Assembly (NCBI GenBank): GCA_013399855.1
Contig: VXAY01006162.1
Span: forward strand, 15,415 to 79,414
From: Oxyruncus cristatus
Lineage: Eukaryota; Chordata; Aves; Passeriformes; Cotingidae
Direction: 5' to 3'
Length of the DNA: 64,000 bases
Part shown: piece after piece, positions 1-11,504 of the stretch
How positions within the stretch are numbered: the first letter of the stretch is position 1
How the letters are laid out: each line of letters begins with the position of its first letter
The notes under the pieces: generated by a model
The model's input: only the letters and a program-made list of their open reading frames with translations
The model's database searches: none
Told to the model about the DNA's origin: nothing
Made by a program: the position numbers and the translations under genes

Positions 1-1239
1 AAAAAAAAAAAAAAAAAAAGAAAGAGGTGTTGATAAAATACTTGTTAGAAAGAAAATTGGATTAGTGGTGCCATTCTGGCCATGAAGTTCTCTGAGCCAG
101 AGAAAAGAAATAATAATCTTGTTCCTTCCCCCCCCACCACCTCCCCACCCTGCAGCCCACAGAAGGCCTCACAGCCAAAACATCAGTCCTTCTAATCTTA
201 TTTTCTTTTTTCTAGCATGTATTTTATTAACCCCTTTTCTCATTTAGCTGCTATGAATAGCTCAGTGGGTAACATCCTTCTTAGAAAGTGAAAACCTCCT
301 TGGAGATGCGGAGCAAGGAGAGAAATGCAGACAAACTTCCAGCTCCCGCACTCAGAAGAAAAGCCCCCTCTGTAATCCCGTCTGGTGAATCCCGACGTTG
401 TACCCCGAGGTAGCCGCCAGCTCCAGGTCCTCTCTTTGGAGCAGGAACAATCAGGGAATTTATCTGGACACGCCAGGAGATTGCTGTGGCTCTATAAACT
501 CCGTGGACGTGGTGCAGAGATCTGAAAATAAATAAACGCCCTCGCTGCTTCTTGGGAAAGTGTCTGTATGGGTGTATACGGCACCCTAAAGTGAAGTCAG
601 GCAGCTGAATTACCTTTTTACAGCTTCCCTCTGAATCACCTTTCCTTTACAGCTTCCCAAGCTATCAGTCACGTACAGTGAAATTCCCAGCATGGACTGG
701 GATGCTCAGGGCACTGAGCCCAGCGCTCCTGTGCCTGAGCTGGGGGCTCTGGGCCAGGCACCGTCCTGCTGCTGGCACAGGGGCTCCAGTGGCTTTATCC
801 CACCAGCACAAAAGCAAGGCTGGATTTGTCCTCTTACACCCATGGTAGAATTTTGCTTCCACGTAAGACATGGACAACGGGGATCTCAGGAAGCGCAGGG
901 CCCAGCCTTCCCTCAGTGCAACAGCGATATCAGCGTGGCTGAAAGGGGAAAACCCCCCAACCAAAACATCAAATCCAAGGGAGACAGTCCTGCCCTGAGC
1001 TGCTGTAAGTGGGAACAGAGATTTGGCCTCTCTATAAAGAAAACACCAATTCCAGCGAGCTTGGCTGCTGCCTCCTTCCCTGCGAGCAGCAAACCTTCCT
1101 GGGAGAGGAGCGGGATCCAGCCCCGCGCGATATTGGTGTGTTATTTTCCTTGACAGCTGTGGTGCATAGTGGTAAGTGCATGTTTAATTCATTCACAATT
1201 TATGGTGTAATGAGAACAATGGATGTGTCTGAGGGAATA

Positions 1240-1460
1240 ATTGCTTCACGGCGGGGATGCTGGAGAGTTCAAGTTGGTTGGCACCTGGACTTTGAATCGG
1301 GGCTGGCGGGGATTGGCTCCGCCGGCCCCACAATGGCCCCGATAACAAAGCTGCCAGGACGGGGAGGGGGTTCAAAGTCACCCCGCGCCGCCCGGCCGAG
1401 CTGCAGCAGCCTTTTGCTGGGATGGCAGTGGCTGGATCCCAGCCCCATCTGACCCAGTTA
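1240..1460. promoter_or_regulatory. GC/CpG-rich patch with TCF/LEF-type motifs (candidate regulatory element)
   Basis: This stretch is clearly more GC-rich than its surroundings, with about 16 CpGs by eye in roughly 220 bases. It holds an inverted CCAAT box (ATTGG, 1312-1316), a SOX-like ACAATGG (1330-1336) and three WWCAAAG-type TCF/LEF motifs: CTTTGAA at 1290-1296, AACAAAG at 1344-1350 and TTCAAAG at 1371-1377. The last one also sits in a nuclear-receptor-like GGGTTCAAAGTCA (1368-1380). There is no TATA box or exon to make it a promoter, so an enhancer or small CpG island is the more cautious reading. Confidence 0.3.
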
Positions 1461-2889
1461 CCGGGCGCCCAGCGAGGGCTGCACATGTGGGAGCTGCTTT
1501 TTCGACCCGTGTTCACAAGGGAATTTTGCTGCGCTGCAAATCCGCGTCCCTGGAAAGCCTGCGCTTCCCCCTTGTCTTCCTCTAAGACCCCTTCACTGCC
1601 CAGCCCTGGCTGTGTCTGCCAAACCCTCCTTTTGTTGGGGTTGTGGAGAGAGGGTTGACCCTTTCCAGTGTCCTCAGCAGCCACATGGAGTTTCGGAGGC
1701 CTCAGAGGTCAAGAGCATCCATATGGAGGGCCCAGGAGCTCCGTGCGTCTCCCAGCTGTCCCCACGGCAGCTGTGCTTGCAGCCCCCAAACAAAGCTCCT
1801 TAGGGGGCTCGTTAGGACGCTTGGGGGTTGCTCTGAGCTGTCCTAGAAGAGCCCTGGAATCAAACCACCCCCAGAAGAAGGCATCACACTTGGCTCCATG
1901 CACAAATGGGTCCCACCCATCAGGCTGCGAGCAGGGAGATCACGTTATCCATCACAGGCGCTCTCCCACACCACGGAGCAGGGCCAGACTTCGAACCAAC
2001 AATAAAGAGATGCCAACAAAGCATCACCCAAGCCTTGGCCCTGGGGTGGGCTGCAGTGGGGTCTGCAGCAGCCCCCTCCACGGCTCCTGACTCTTGGCAC
2101 CCAGCGGAAACACCAATCTGATTTCTCAAACAGATCTGTCAAAGCACAAGCAACAAATCTTCCATGGCACAAATCCACCCCAAGGAGATCATCCATCATG
2201 AGGACCCAGCATCAAGTCTGGGGGAAACAGGCCACGAAGAGCTGTGAGACTCAGATGCTGTTGTTAATTATTACCCCATTATATTGGGGAGCTGTGCTAG
2301 AGACCATTAGCACTCAGGCTTTTCCATACATGGACCGCTCAGGATGAAGATGGGTCCCTGTTCTCCTTCTCCATATGGGAAAGCCACGTGCTGGGGATGG
2401 GCTTGCCTTGGACAGCTTTCAGAGATGCTGAGCTGAGAGCCCTGTTACCCATTAACCCCCATGCAGGGCTCTACAAGATGTTTTGAACACGTATGTAACA
2501 CTTGGTAGTAAACCGAGTCTGCTTTTAGCTGGGGCGACATCTGGGTACGAGCAGATGTGGGCCAGGCTGGTGAGCAAACCACTGCCAGGGCTTTCCTTTA
2601 GGGACTTGAAGGCATTTTACCAAGGGGTTAAGTGGTTTAGATGCGTAAATTCAAAGCCATCACTTGACTTGGGAACCTAATTCAGATTAAAAGCACCAAG
2701 AGTTTAGGCTCCTGCCTCCCCTAAAACATTCCACCTGTCCACACGACGGAAACGCTCACGGTTAGGAGAGGGAGACAGAGCCTAGGTGCAGACAGAAGCA
2801 CGAATTTGTAGTCCTGACAGAGAGCCTTGTTTTATCCCATCTACTCTGAGGTTAAACACAATGTTCTGTCAAGCCACATACGGAGGAAA

Positions 2890-3010
2890 ACATGGTTTGG
2901 CAGCGTTGTCTGGCGTAACCGCGGTGGAACGCGGCGCACCTCGCGGGCCGCTGCGATTTGCATCGCGTGGAGCGGCTGCCAGCTCCACTTTCATCTGCTC
3001 TCAGCAGCAC
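2890..3010. promoter_or_regulatory. Small CpG-dense patch containing an octamer motif
   Basis: About a dozen CpGs lie within roughly 90 bases (2905-2985). In the middle is a perfect octamer ATTTGCAT (2956-2963), framed by the inverted arms GCG and CGC (2953-2966). Neither a TATA box nor a coding exon is visible next to it. It may be an unmethylated regulatory patch; the call rests on composition only. Confidence 0.2.
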
Positions 3011-5369
3011 CGAGCAGGCAGCGTCGCTGGAAATACATCAGCCCTTCTGTCCCCACCCCGGAACGCTCTGTTTTGTCACAGCTTTCTCTGGAGCTGCTCA
3101 GTGTAAGCCCTGCCTGGGAGGGAAAGTAACAGCCCCGAGCGCTTAAGGAGGGACCAAACAGGTCTTCGCCTCTCCATGGGCAAGAAAAGGTTAAAACCAA
3201 AGGTGACTGTTCATGTAAAGTGCGAGTTTGGCTGGGGTTCCCACCTTCTCCCCCTGCTCCATCCCCTCTTGAAGCTCAGCTGTGGGCTGAGCCCCCCTCA
3301 AAGTCCCATCCCCAGAGGAGGACCCAGACCCACCCCCAAGCCCAATCTGCTCTCTCCTCTTCCAACACCACAAAGGCAGCCCAGATGACAGGTCAGGATA
3401 CAAATAAACCCATCCATAATTGCACATCGTTAATTACCGAGGGTGTTTGGGGTTCTTGGAGAACATTAGGTTGCGAAGAGCCTCAATCAAAGAGCCCTTG
3501 GGGCATTCAAATCAAGGCGAGCATCAAAACCCAGGGCTGTTTTGAAAACACAGCTTCAAATGCACGATGGGGAGGGGGGAGGAAAGGCTTCCACCCGCCT
3601 GCCCAGTAAATAACACGCCCTGGAAGGCTCCCGGCTCCAAAGCCGGCGGCACGCAAGGGCAAAGGCTGTGACCTCGGGGTACAACATCTGCAGGAGCCTC
3701 CGGGGACTCCCAGGACTCCAGGGAGGGTGATTCCAGCAAGGCTTTAACCACAGCCCTCACTGAAGTAGCCACCCTGCCCCAGGCAGTGAGGGAGGTGTTT
3801 CCTCCGCTGTATTTTCCCTGTTGCTCCCCCAATCCCCACCCTTTGTGCAGCTCTGAGCCGTCCCTGCACCAGACGGTTGCACAGAATTGGTTTCCACCAG
3901 ATTAGATTAGATAAAAAAGAAAAAAAAAAAAGAATCAACTTAGGGAGAAACTTTTCTCAAAAAAAAAAAAAAAAACGGCAATGATAATTGCAACCCCCTG
4001 GAAACACTTTCAGCTAGAGCAAGCCTATGTATAATGTATAATTACGTTTTTATAGGGATGGAACAGCATTGCAGGTATGCAAAGAGGGAGGGAAAGCAGC
4101 AAAAAGTAGAATTAAAAAAACCCCAATAATCACAAATTTAAAAGAGACCGTAATTAATAGCACCAAATTCAGGGCAGCAATTTCTGATCTGATCACAGTC
4201 AGTAAGAATGTAGAAGAAGATTTTGATAATATTTAGGTAGTAGTTCTTTTTCTAATAGAGATGTTCTTTCTTAGCCAAACACACTGGATTTGAAGCAGAA
4301 AATTAATTCAGGGAAGTTCTAGGAATGGTGTCCCTAGGCCATTTCCAAGCCCCTTTTGGTCTTTAGATCTCTAAATACAAGTTTCTAAGCATCCACACAG
4401 CTATTTTCACAGCTTAGCACTCGCATGGGTATGTGTACATTTACCTGGAAACGGCTGTTACACGAAAAAAAAGAGAAATAAAGATCCAGAGAGATCTGCT
4501 CGCATCAATGAGAAAGCTTCTAGGATTTAAAAATATTATTTTTATGCACGAATTTAAAAATATTATTTCAGCTTAAGCTTGGCAGTTCTCACCCCCTTGC
4601 TCACGTACCTTACAGCAACCACGTGGCCCAAACCCAGCATCTCCTGGAGGCGAAGGACCATCGGTCCCTCCTCCACCAAGCCCTTCCCACCCCATTCTCC
4701 TGCAGTTTTACTACAACAGCAGCCATCGTTTCCCAAAAAACCTGTTCATACCGCAGAGGTGCAACCCAAGCAAAGCCCTGCTCTTGCTCTGCAAAGATGA
4801 AAGTGCCATGACCCGGGGAGGGCCCTTCCTCGAGGGGCTCCCGGGGCGCTCCAGCCCCCGGCGCGGCTCCGGATGCTGATGCCCATCTGTTGAGGTGGCA
4901 GCACGCCAAGTCACCAGCGGGCTGGATCCTGCACCAGGCTCAGCATCACAGGCCAACCCAGTGCAGCCTGTCGCAACGCCCCGGGCTTGCTCCCGAGAGC
5001 AAAGCTCTCGCATCGATCCTAAAACACGGTTCGGCAGCGCCTGGAGAGGAAGGGTTGGCCCCCTCTAGAAATGCGTGAAAGAAAATAGTCCACAGCCTTT
5101 ACCAGACCCATCAGAAAGGTTAAATAATTTGATCCCACCAGCACACCATGATACAATACCAAAAAACAAACCCACTCCACGCAGAAAGCTGATTCTACCC
5201 CAGTGACTTACCATGGGGTGAGGCCTTGGGTCATCCTCTGCAGACAAGATGTTTGCACAGACCTTTCTAAGCCCCCGACAGCAAAGCTGGAGCTGCTGAC
5301 ACAGAGGCCTGCACAGGCAGCTCGAGGGGTGCTGAAGGAGTTTTTGGGCAGGAAAGGTAGACATACATT

Positions 5370-5417
5370 TGGAATCAAGGACCTTAAAGGTCCTTTCCAA
5401 CCTAAATGATTCTCTAT
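5370..5417 (+). repeat. CR1 LINE 3'-tail fragment
   Basis: Matches the end of a CR1 subfamily: a 'gga-tcaaggaccttaaaggtc' segment, then 'tttccaacctaaatgattct'. Only the extreme 3' end is preserved, as usual for 5'-truncated CR1 copies. It is in plus orientation. Confidence 0.7.
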
Positions 5418-8400
5418 GTGCAATACTGCTGCTCAGGGAAGAAGGAAGCTCTGAGGGAGATATTTGGGAGCACAAACCAGCTCAGATATGGTCTGCACTG
5501 AAGGCAGGAGTACAGCCATCCATCCTGGCTCTGGGGCTCAAGCCCCCAGAAGATGCCTATTCATCAGTACACCTGAGGATGGGGATGGGCGTGGACTTAA
5601 GTGCAGGCTTAAGGTTAAGTGTTTGCACATGGGCTTTATTGAATTAGGGCCAAAGGTTCAGTGGGAATTGCCCCAGTGGGAACTGGCTGGTTTGTCCTGC
5701 AGCTTTTTGACCATGATCTGGAAGCTGCCTGGCCTGCTGGTGTTGGGGCAGGGTGTGGGGTGGGAGCTGGACTCCGGTGCAGGTGCCTGGTTCCATTTTT
5801 ACCGTGCCCAGTATTTATATTTCCAACTGCAGCAGAGCAGCCCAGTGGTTTATGGCACCCACAGAGCTGCAGGAAGAACCACATCAAAGGCCTGAACAAA
5901 GGCACTGAAGCATCATGGGGCCACCACCTGCACTGGGAGCAAACCTCGGGTTGTGGGGATGCTTCCAGGATCTCCTGAGTGGAGCACTGGAGTCTTCATT
6001 CAGAGTTTTCATTATAGATTCAAATCTATACTGAAATCAGTCAGCCAGTGACCTCATCCAACAAGGATGAACAAAGAAGATGACGAGCAAGTGTCGGTAA
6101 GTCTCAGAAGACGTAACTTCATTCCTGAGCACAATTAAACCCAGCCTTGCAAACATCCAGGCTCTGACTGTTCATGAAATCCACATGGAGCCATTAGACT
6201 TCTTAGGTTTGTTTTTCCACCTCCCTTAGATGCAGAATTAGAGTCTGACTGCGTGAAAACTGACTGTATAAAATTCAGGTGAGAGAGTTAGATGGGCTCT
6301 GACTTTAAAGAGGAAGTGTCAGCGTTGAGGAATCCCTTTCTAAAAACACTTGCTCTGGGAGAAGAGTATTCAGCTGTGGTCCCAAGACTGACCCACCACA
6401 TCTTAGTTTGGCTTGAATAAGACAATGTCAGAATTAGGACCCACGACCTTCTTTTGAAATGATGGTCAACTCAGCCTGGTATTAAACTTGAATATCAGGT
6501 TTCAAGGGGAGAAGAACAAGATTCCTGAAGTATAAATCTGGCAAATAGATGTTTTGAAGTTGGAAGTGTTGTGTTATAACTTCATTGTCCAGCTGAGATA
6601 GAGGTATTCCTTTACTTTGCTCATTCTACAAGCACAAATTTCCTTGTTCCCAGTCCCAAGCACTAAGCCTGAAGCATGTGCTGACATACATAAAGCACAT
6701 CTCTCTGTCCCCTAGTCTGTAAGTTTATGGAGCATTTAAAACAAACAGGCTCTTGGGACCTGGGTCTGCAGATAAAATTCTTTCAGAGAGAGGCTCAGAG
6801 GAGGTCACAGCTCTAAATCCTCCTCGTGTGAAGCTCCGTGTCCATCTTCCCAAGGCTGAAAATACTGCCCTGAATATTGGACATATCTGGGTTGAAAGGC
6901 AAATGAAAGCTTCCTGTTACTAGCAACAGTATTAGAAGAACCATCAGGAGAGAAAACATCTCTTCTCCCAAGGATGCCTGGAAGGAAGCAGAGCCCTTAT
7001 GGCCTGTAGCCAATAGTCAGGTCCACGGGAATAAAGGGATGAGCAGAGATCGGGATGAGGGACAGCAGAGCAAGGGCACGACATGAGGTCTTCACTCTGT
7101 GCTGTTCCCTGTTTCTCTGTCAGTGAGGGAGAGACAGACTTGTGGCAGCAAATGGTAAATAAATGGTATTTTATCCTGGGGTTGGCCTTATTTACATTAT
7201 GACAAATGCCAGATAACGTAACAGAGCTGCACAATCGCTGTGTAAAAGTCCTGCAAACTGCTCCCAAACCCAGCACACTCCCTCTTTCTCTCACACAAGG
7301 CTTTTGTGGGATCAGATCCTCATTCAGTTCTTTCAAAGCTTTTTCAAAAATTTTTTTTTCTTCTAATTTAGGGAGGAAAAGTTTTATTTAATTATCATCT
7401 TTTTTTTTTTTCTTAGTTTGAATTGACCAACTGCATATCTCCCCCCGGCTTTATCAAAAGAAGCCACCAGTACCAGAGCACAACTAATTTTAAGAGGGCT
7501 TTAGTAGGCAGCCTTAAAAATCATGCATTTTAGTTTCAGTAACTTGCAATTTCTGCACACTTTGATAGTGCACTTTAAAGAACAAGTCTTCTTTAATGAC
7601 AAAGCCTTAAAAGAAGTGACCTTTTTGAACAAAATATCAAAGCTTGGAAAAGATAGTTCCTTGGAAAAAAAAAAAAAAAGCCTGAATTAAAATGACCTTG
7701 TGTCCTGAAACTTTTCCATACAATATCTGAGGTCTTACTTTTCCTTTGTACCCTCTGAACGGGGGGACCAAGAATAATCTAGTTGTGTGGTGCCTCCAGT
7801 CCATTTTGTGATTTGGGGAGGACTTGCAGTACACTAAGATAATTTAAAAGAGAAAAAAAAAAAGAAATCAGATCCCATACACACCCTCTCTCAAGACCAC
7901 TCGGCATCGGAATCAAAGCTGTGCGTGTTTGTCAGAAAATGAAATAAAACACTGGAATATATTCTAGTGATCCCAAATATTTCCTTCTAGTCACAACAAA
8001 ACTGTTCTCTGTGCAGCAAAATCATTTCTGAGCTTGAAACCACCCCAGTCAGGAGAGATTTGGGCAAGTACCAGGAGTATCTGCTGTCCCCAGCACAATT
8101 AAAGCTCTGTTGTAGCTGCAAGCAGAGGGCTGGGAGAAGGAGGGAGTTGTATCCCTTTCCTTCCAGCTGTACCAAAAAGGAGCATTTTTGTTACGTGTAA
8201 CACAAGAACTGTGAGTGGCACCGACAAAAAGTGTCACCTTGATAAGGGTCACCTCCCTTGGTGCTGGTGGAAAATGTTATGATGCCTTTTCCTTTTACAG
8301 AGAATGAAAAAATCTTCTCTCACAGGGCAAAACGGGTGAAATAAATAAATAAAAAGTACAAAAGAAGCTGCAACCACACTCAAGCTGGTTTTGCCAGACT

Positions 8401-11366
8401 CTGTTTTGGGGACAACGAAGCCAACTCCTGGCAGCTGGCAATTCCTTATTGAGTGGGGAAAAAGAGACCTAGAGAGCAGGGAACAGGTATGGAAACCCTT
8501 CTATTCCTTCAGTTTGGCCTTTTAACTCCTGTTATCAAAATGATCAGAGCAATGTTTAACAACAATTACAGGAGAACTCCAGCCAACCTTAAATTTAAGT
8601 TCTTACAAGGTTCGTAAGCACCTTCAGAGTGGTCCTCAAGCTGTATCTAATGTTGGACAGAGTTTCTCAGAGTTTTAAAACTCCCTGATTGACCAACATC
8701 TACTTTCCCTGAACTGCTTTACGATCACCAATGACACCAGCAACCCAATTCCATCAACAAGAAGGAAATCCAGGCCTGAATTCAACCAGCTAGAAGAGGG
8801 TCCACGTGTTTCTTTATGGATGTAAACTCCTTACTGCCTTAGAAAGCGCTGCAACCACCTGAACATCATGGAAAAACACAAGCAGAGAAGCAGAATCAAA
8901 GATACCTTGTTTTCCTCACGCATGAGAGGAGTTGTCACTGTCCCCATTTGGACACAGGGCCATACCCAGTGGGTACATCCCAGTGCCCTCAACTTGCTGC
9001 CCCAGGAGTTCTTGGTGCTCCTCCTGCAGACCCTGGTAACCACTGCCCTGCACCTTTTGGGGTAAAAACCCTTTACTGCCCACAATTAACTAAATGCATC
9101 CCAACAAATTCCTCCTCCTCCATCTCCACATTTCCCCAGGCAAGGATTTGTGGCACCTGCCACAGCACCTCCTCCCTTATCAGAGGAGCCCTGACAACCC
9201 CTTATCTGTAATTAGAAGAATCACTTGTTGATTCAAGGAAGCTGGAAAACCTGCCCAGGCCCGGGCTGGGCTGACAACCAGCAAAGCACCCAGAAGCTGA
9301 AGCCTGGGTTTGGTTTGGCACGGAGCGCCCTGGCACTGCCAGGAGGTGGGGTGGAAGGAGCCAGCCTGCCAAAGCCTGTCCTCATTGATCTCAGTGCCAG
9401 GAGGAGATAAGAGCCCAGCTGGTGAGCTGGGCCTTGGCAGGACAGCCACCTCCAGCCAGGGCACTCCAGGGAGCAGGACCCTCCAAATCCTGCCTGGACC
9501 ACGGACTGGGAGCGCTGGGGACACCGGGGCGAGGGAGGAGACAGAGGGTCTCACCACTGCTGCCAGAGATGGGAACTTCTGGCCCCACCTCAAAGCACTC
9601 AGGCCAACACTGTGCCTTGATCCAAAGGGGTAGGATGGTGCCCAGGAAATAAAAACCTCTTCTTGTGCTGGGCATATCTGAATTTACACATTCCACATGG
9701 ACTAATGTACACTCCGGCTCAGGGATGGCCAGCAGATAAGGATGCTGTTCCATGGCTGGGAGGCAGAGCCAGCTACCAGGACTGTCAGGCTCCTTCAGCT
9801 TTCCATATCTCATCAAACCTCATCCCAAGCAAACTCTCTGGAATCTACTCAGATTTCCCAGGATCATCATGGAGAGCTGGCAGGTGCCCACACAGAGCCA
9901 AGGCCAACTCTCTTCCAGCAGTGCCCATGTTGTCACTGAGGAAGGACTTTCCCGTGCCCAGGGCACACAACCCCAACAACAGACACAACTGGCAGCAGGG
10001 CCTGCCTTGTCATCCTGGTGTTTTCCTCCTCATGCCAAGATTATCCTTTGAAACAGAGCATATATTCCCAGTTAACAAAGCCATACAAAACTCCTGTGGC
10101 TACTGAGGTGAGTGGGTGAGATGCCCAAACAGGACAATAATGTCAAAACAAAATATAACAAAATAATAATATTTTAATCTTATGTAAACACATGGACACA
10201 GAACAATGTCAAAATACGTTAAAATATCTTGGACAGCAATAATAGAAAATGGGATTTTCTTCATGTTTAGGAGTGGAAAGAATGGTATTGGGAAGTAATA
10301 ACAAAAATATTAGTAGAGCAAAGTCTGCTTGCTCAGTAAGTGAGCTCAGCATGGAGTCAAACCATATCAAAAGCATAAGTCTGTAATAAAATAATGATAA
10401 AAAAATAATGGAAGGAAGATACAACAAAAACCATGCTGGCACGAGCAAATGAATGTGTTTTCATGAACTTCATGAAAATTTCTGTGCTAACAAAAGAGCC
10501 AGTAATCTTTGCATTTTAATTTACAAGAGCCAAATCTTCAAACCTATTCAAAGCAGTCCATTTGGCAATCAAAGAGATTCCACCGTTTCAGCAGACACCT
10601 GAAAAGGAAGAGATTCTTGTTAGTTATTATTATTTTTACTCTAAACACACAACACTCTGAAAGCAGGATTGGGTCCAGTGGGCAGCGGGCCTGGAGCTCT
10701 ATATTTATCTAACAAAGTTGCCTATGCTGGACTTACTACCAAGAATCTATGACATTTTCAGTTTCCAACTAGCTAATTCCTGATAACAAAATAGTTTAGG
10801 ATTAATATTTTCAGATGACTTTCACACTTCTAACATTCTCACAGATGTTTAAAGAGCTTACAAATGTTCACAGTATTTTTACGAGAAAACCCTCGTGTGA
10901 GATATGAAATACCATCAGAGCCTATAAATATAATAAAGATGGAGTGGCTTTCCTAGGAAGCTTCCTTGTACTCACCTCTCCACGTGAATCATTCACTCTA
11001 AAGGCACAGCAAGGCTTTTTATGGCTGCAGCACTTGCCATAATTTATATTGGAGGGTGTAAATGTCTGAAAAAAAAAAACCCCTCAGGCTCGTGGAGATC
11101 CGGCCCTTTGAAGACGTGATCTGTAATATTATGCATTGCATCATTGTTTTCTATCTTGAAAGGAGGTGGCATCACCGCAGAGCTGCAGCTGTGCTCTGAG
11201 CCACTGCCTCATCCTGGACGTGGAGGCAAAGCCCAGACTTGCAGTGCACCTGCAAGTTCTCTAATCTTGCTCTAATAGTCCTGACTAAGCACTGGGGAAA
11301 AAAAATGCTCAGATGCTTGTTTACTGAAAACAAGGATCTCTTAAAACTGCAACCACGTTGGAGCGT

Positions 11367-11372
11367 TTTAAT
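11367..11372 (-). terminator. CEP112: Possible poly(A) signal for CEP112 (ATTAAA)
   Basis: ATTAAA on the minus strand, 85 bases after the CEP112 stop codon, followed by a GT-rich stretch. It is the nearest canonical or near-canonical poly(A) hexamer downstream; no AATAAA was seen on the minus strand close by. A/T-rich DNA gives such hexamers by chance, so transcript ends are needed to confirm it. Confidence 0.3.
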
Positions 11373-11456
11373 TAAGCCGTAAAACTTCAAGAAGTGGGAT
11401 CCACAGGTGTGAAACGGTACAAATGGATCAAAGATAATCCCGTACTTTTTGGCGTG

Positions 11457-11504
11457 TCAGGCGTTCGGGTCTTCCTGGAGGATTCTTTTCTGCAGAAAAC
11501 TTAC
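11457..11504 (-). CDS. CEP112: CEP112 terminal coding exon (15 codons and stop)
   Basis: Encodes VSFLQKRILQEDPNA followed by TGA. The acceptor is TGTATTTTACAG, and reading continues in phase 0 from the exon at 13883-13984. The VSFLQKR and ILQE segments match the end of human CEP112 (VNFLQKR, then two residues, then ILQEEL), so this copy appears to lack two residues and to have a shorter, different tail. The exon opens with GTAAGT, itself a perfect splice-donor consensus, so acceptor and donor lie back to back. Uncertainty: the similarity spans only about eleven residues, and another terminal exon or isoform could exist. Confidence 0.75.
   Translation of the reverse strand, partial: VSFLQKRILQEDPNA

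Larger units (their letters stand above)
1..11366. other. Intergenic region 3' of CEP112 (presumed AXIN2 side)
   Basis: No exon that I can defend on either strand; the open frames here are short, overlap each other in several frames and have no recognisable domains. Visible content: a poly-A run at 1-19, a GC/CpG-rich patch at about 1240-1460, a second at about 2890-3010, short A/T tracts (3910-3975, 7663-7678, 11070-11080), one CR1 tail (5370-5417) and an 18-base direct repeat near 4525-4568. In human, CEP112 and AXIN2 are neighbours with the CEP112 3' end facing the AXIN2 5' end (established synteny as I recall it), so regulatory DNA for AXIN2 could lie here; that is inference, since no AXIN2 exon is in the window. 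Confidence 0.6.

Noticed and set aside
9220..9600. GC-rich stretch with several overlapping open frames on both strands
   Set aside because: Frames are open on both strands because of low stop density; there is no splice-bordered exon and no known protein.
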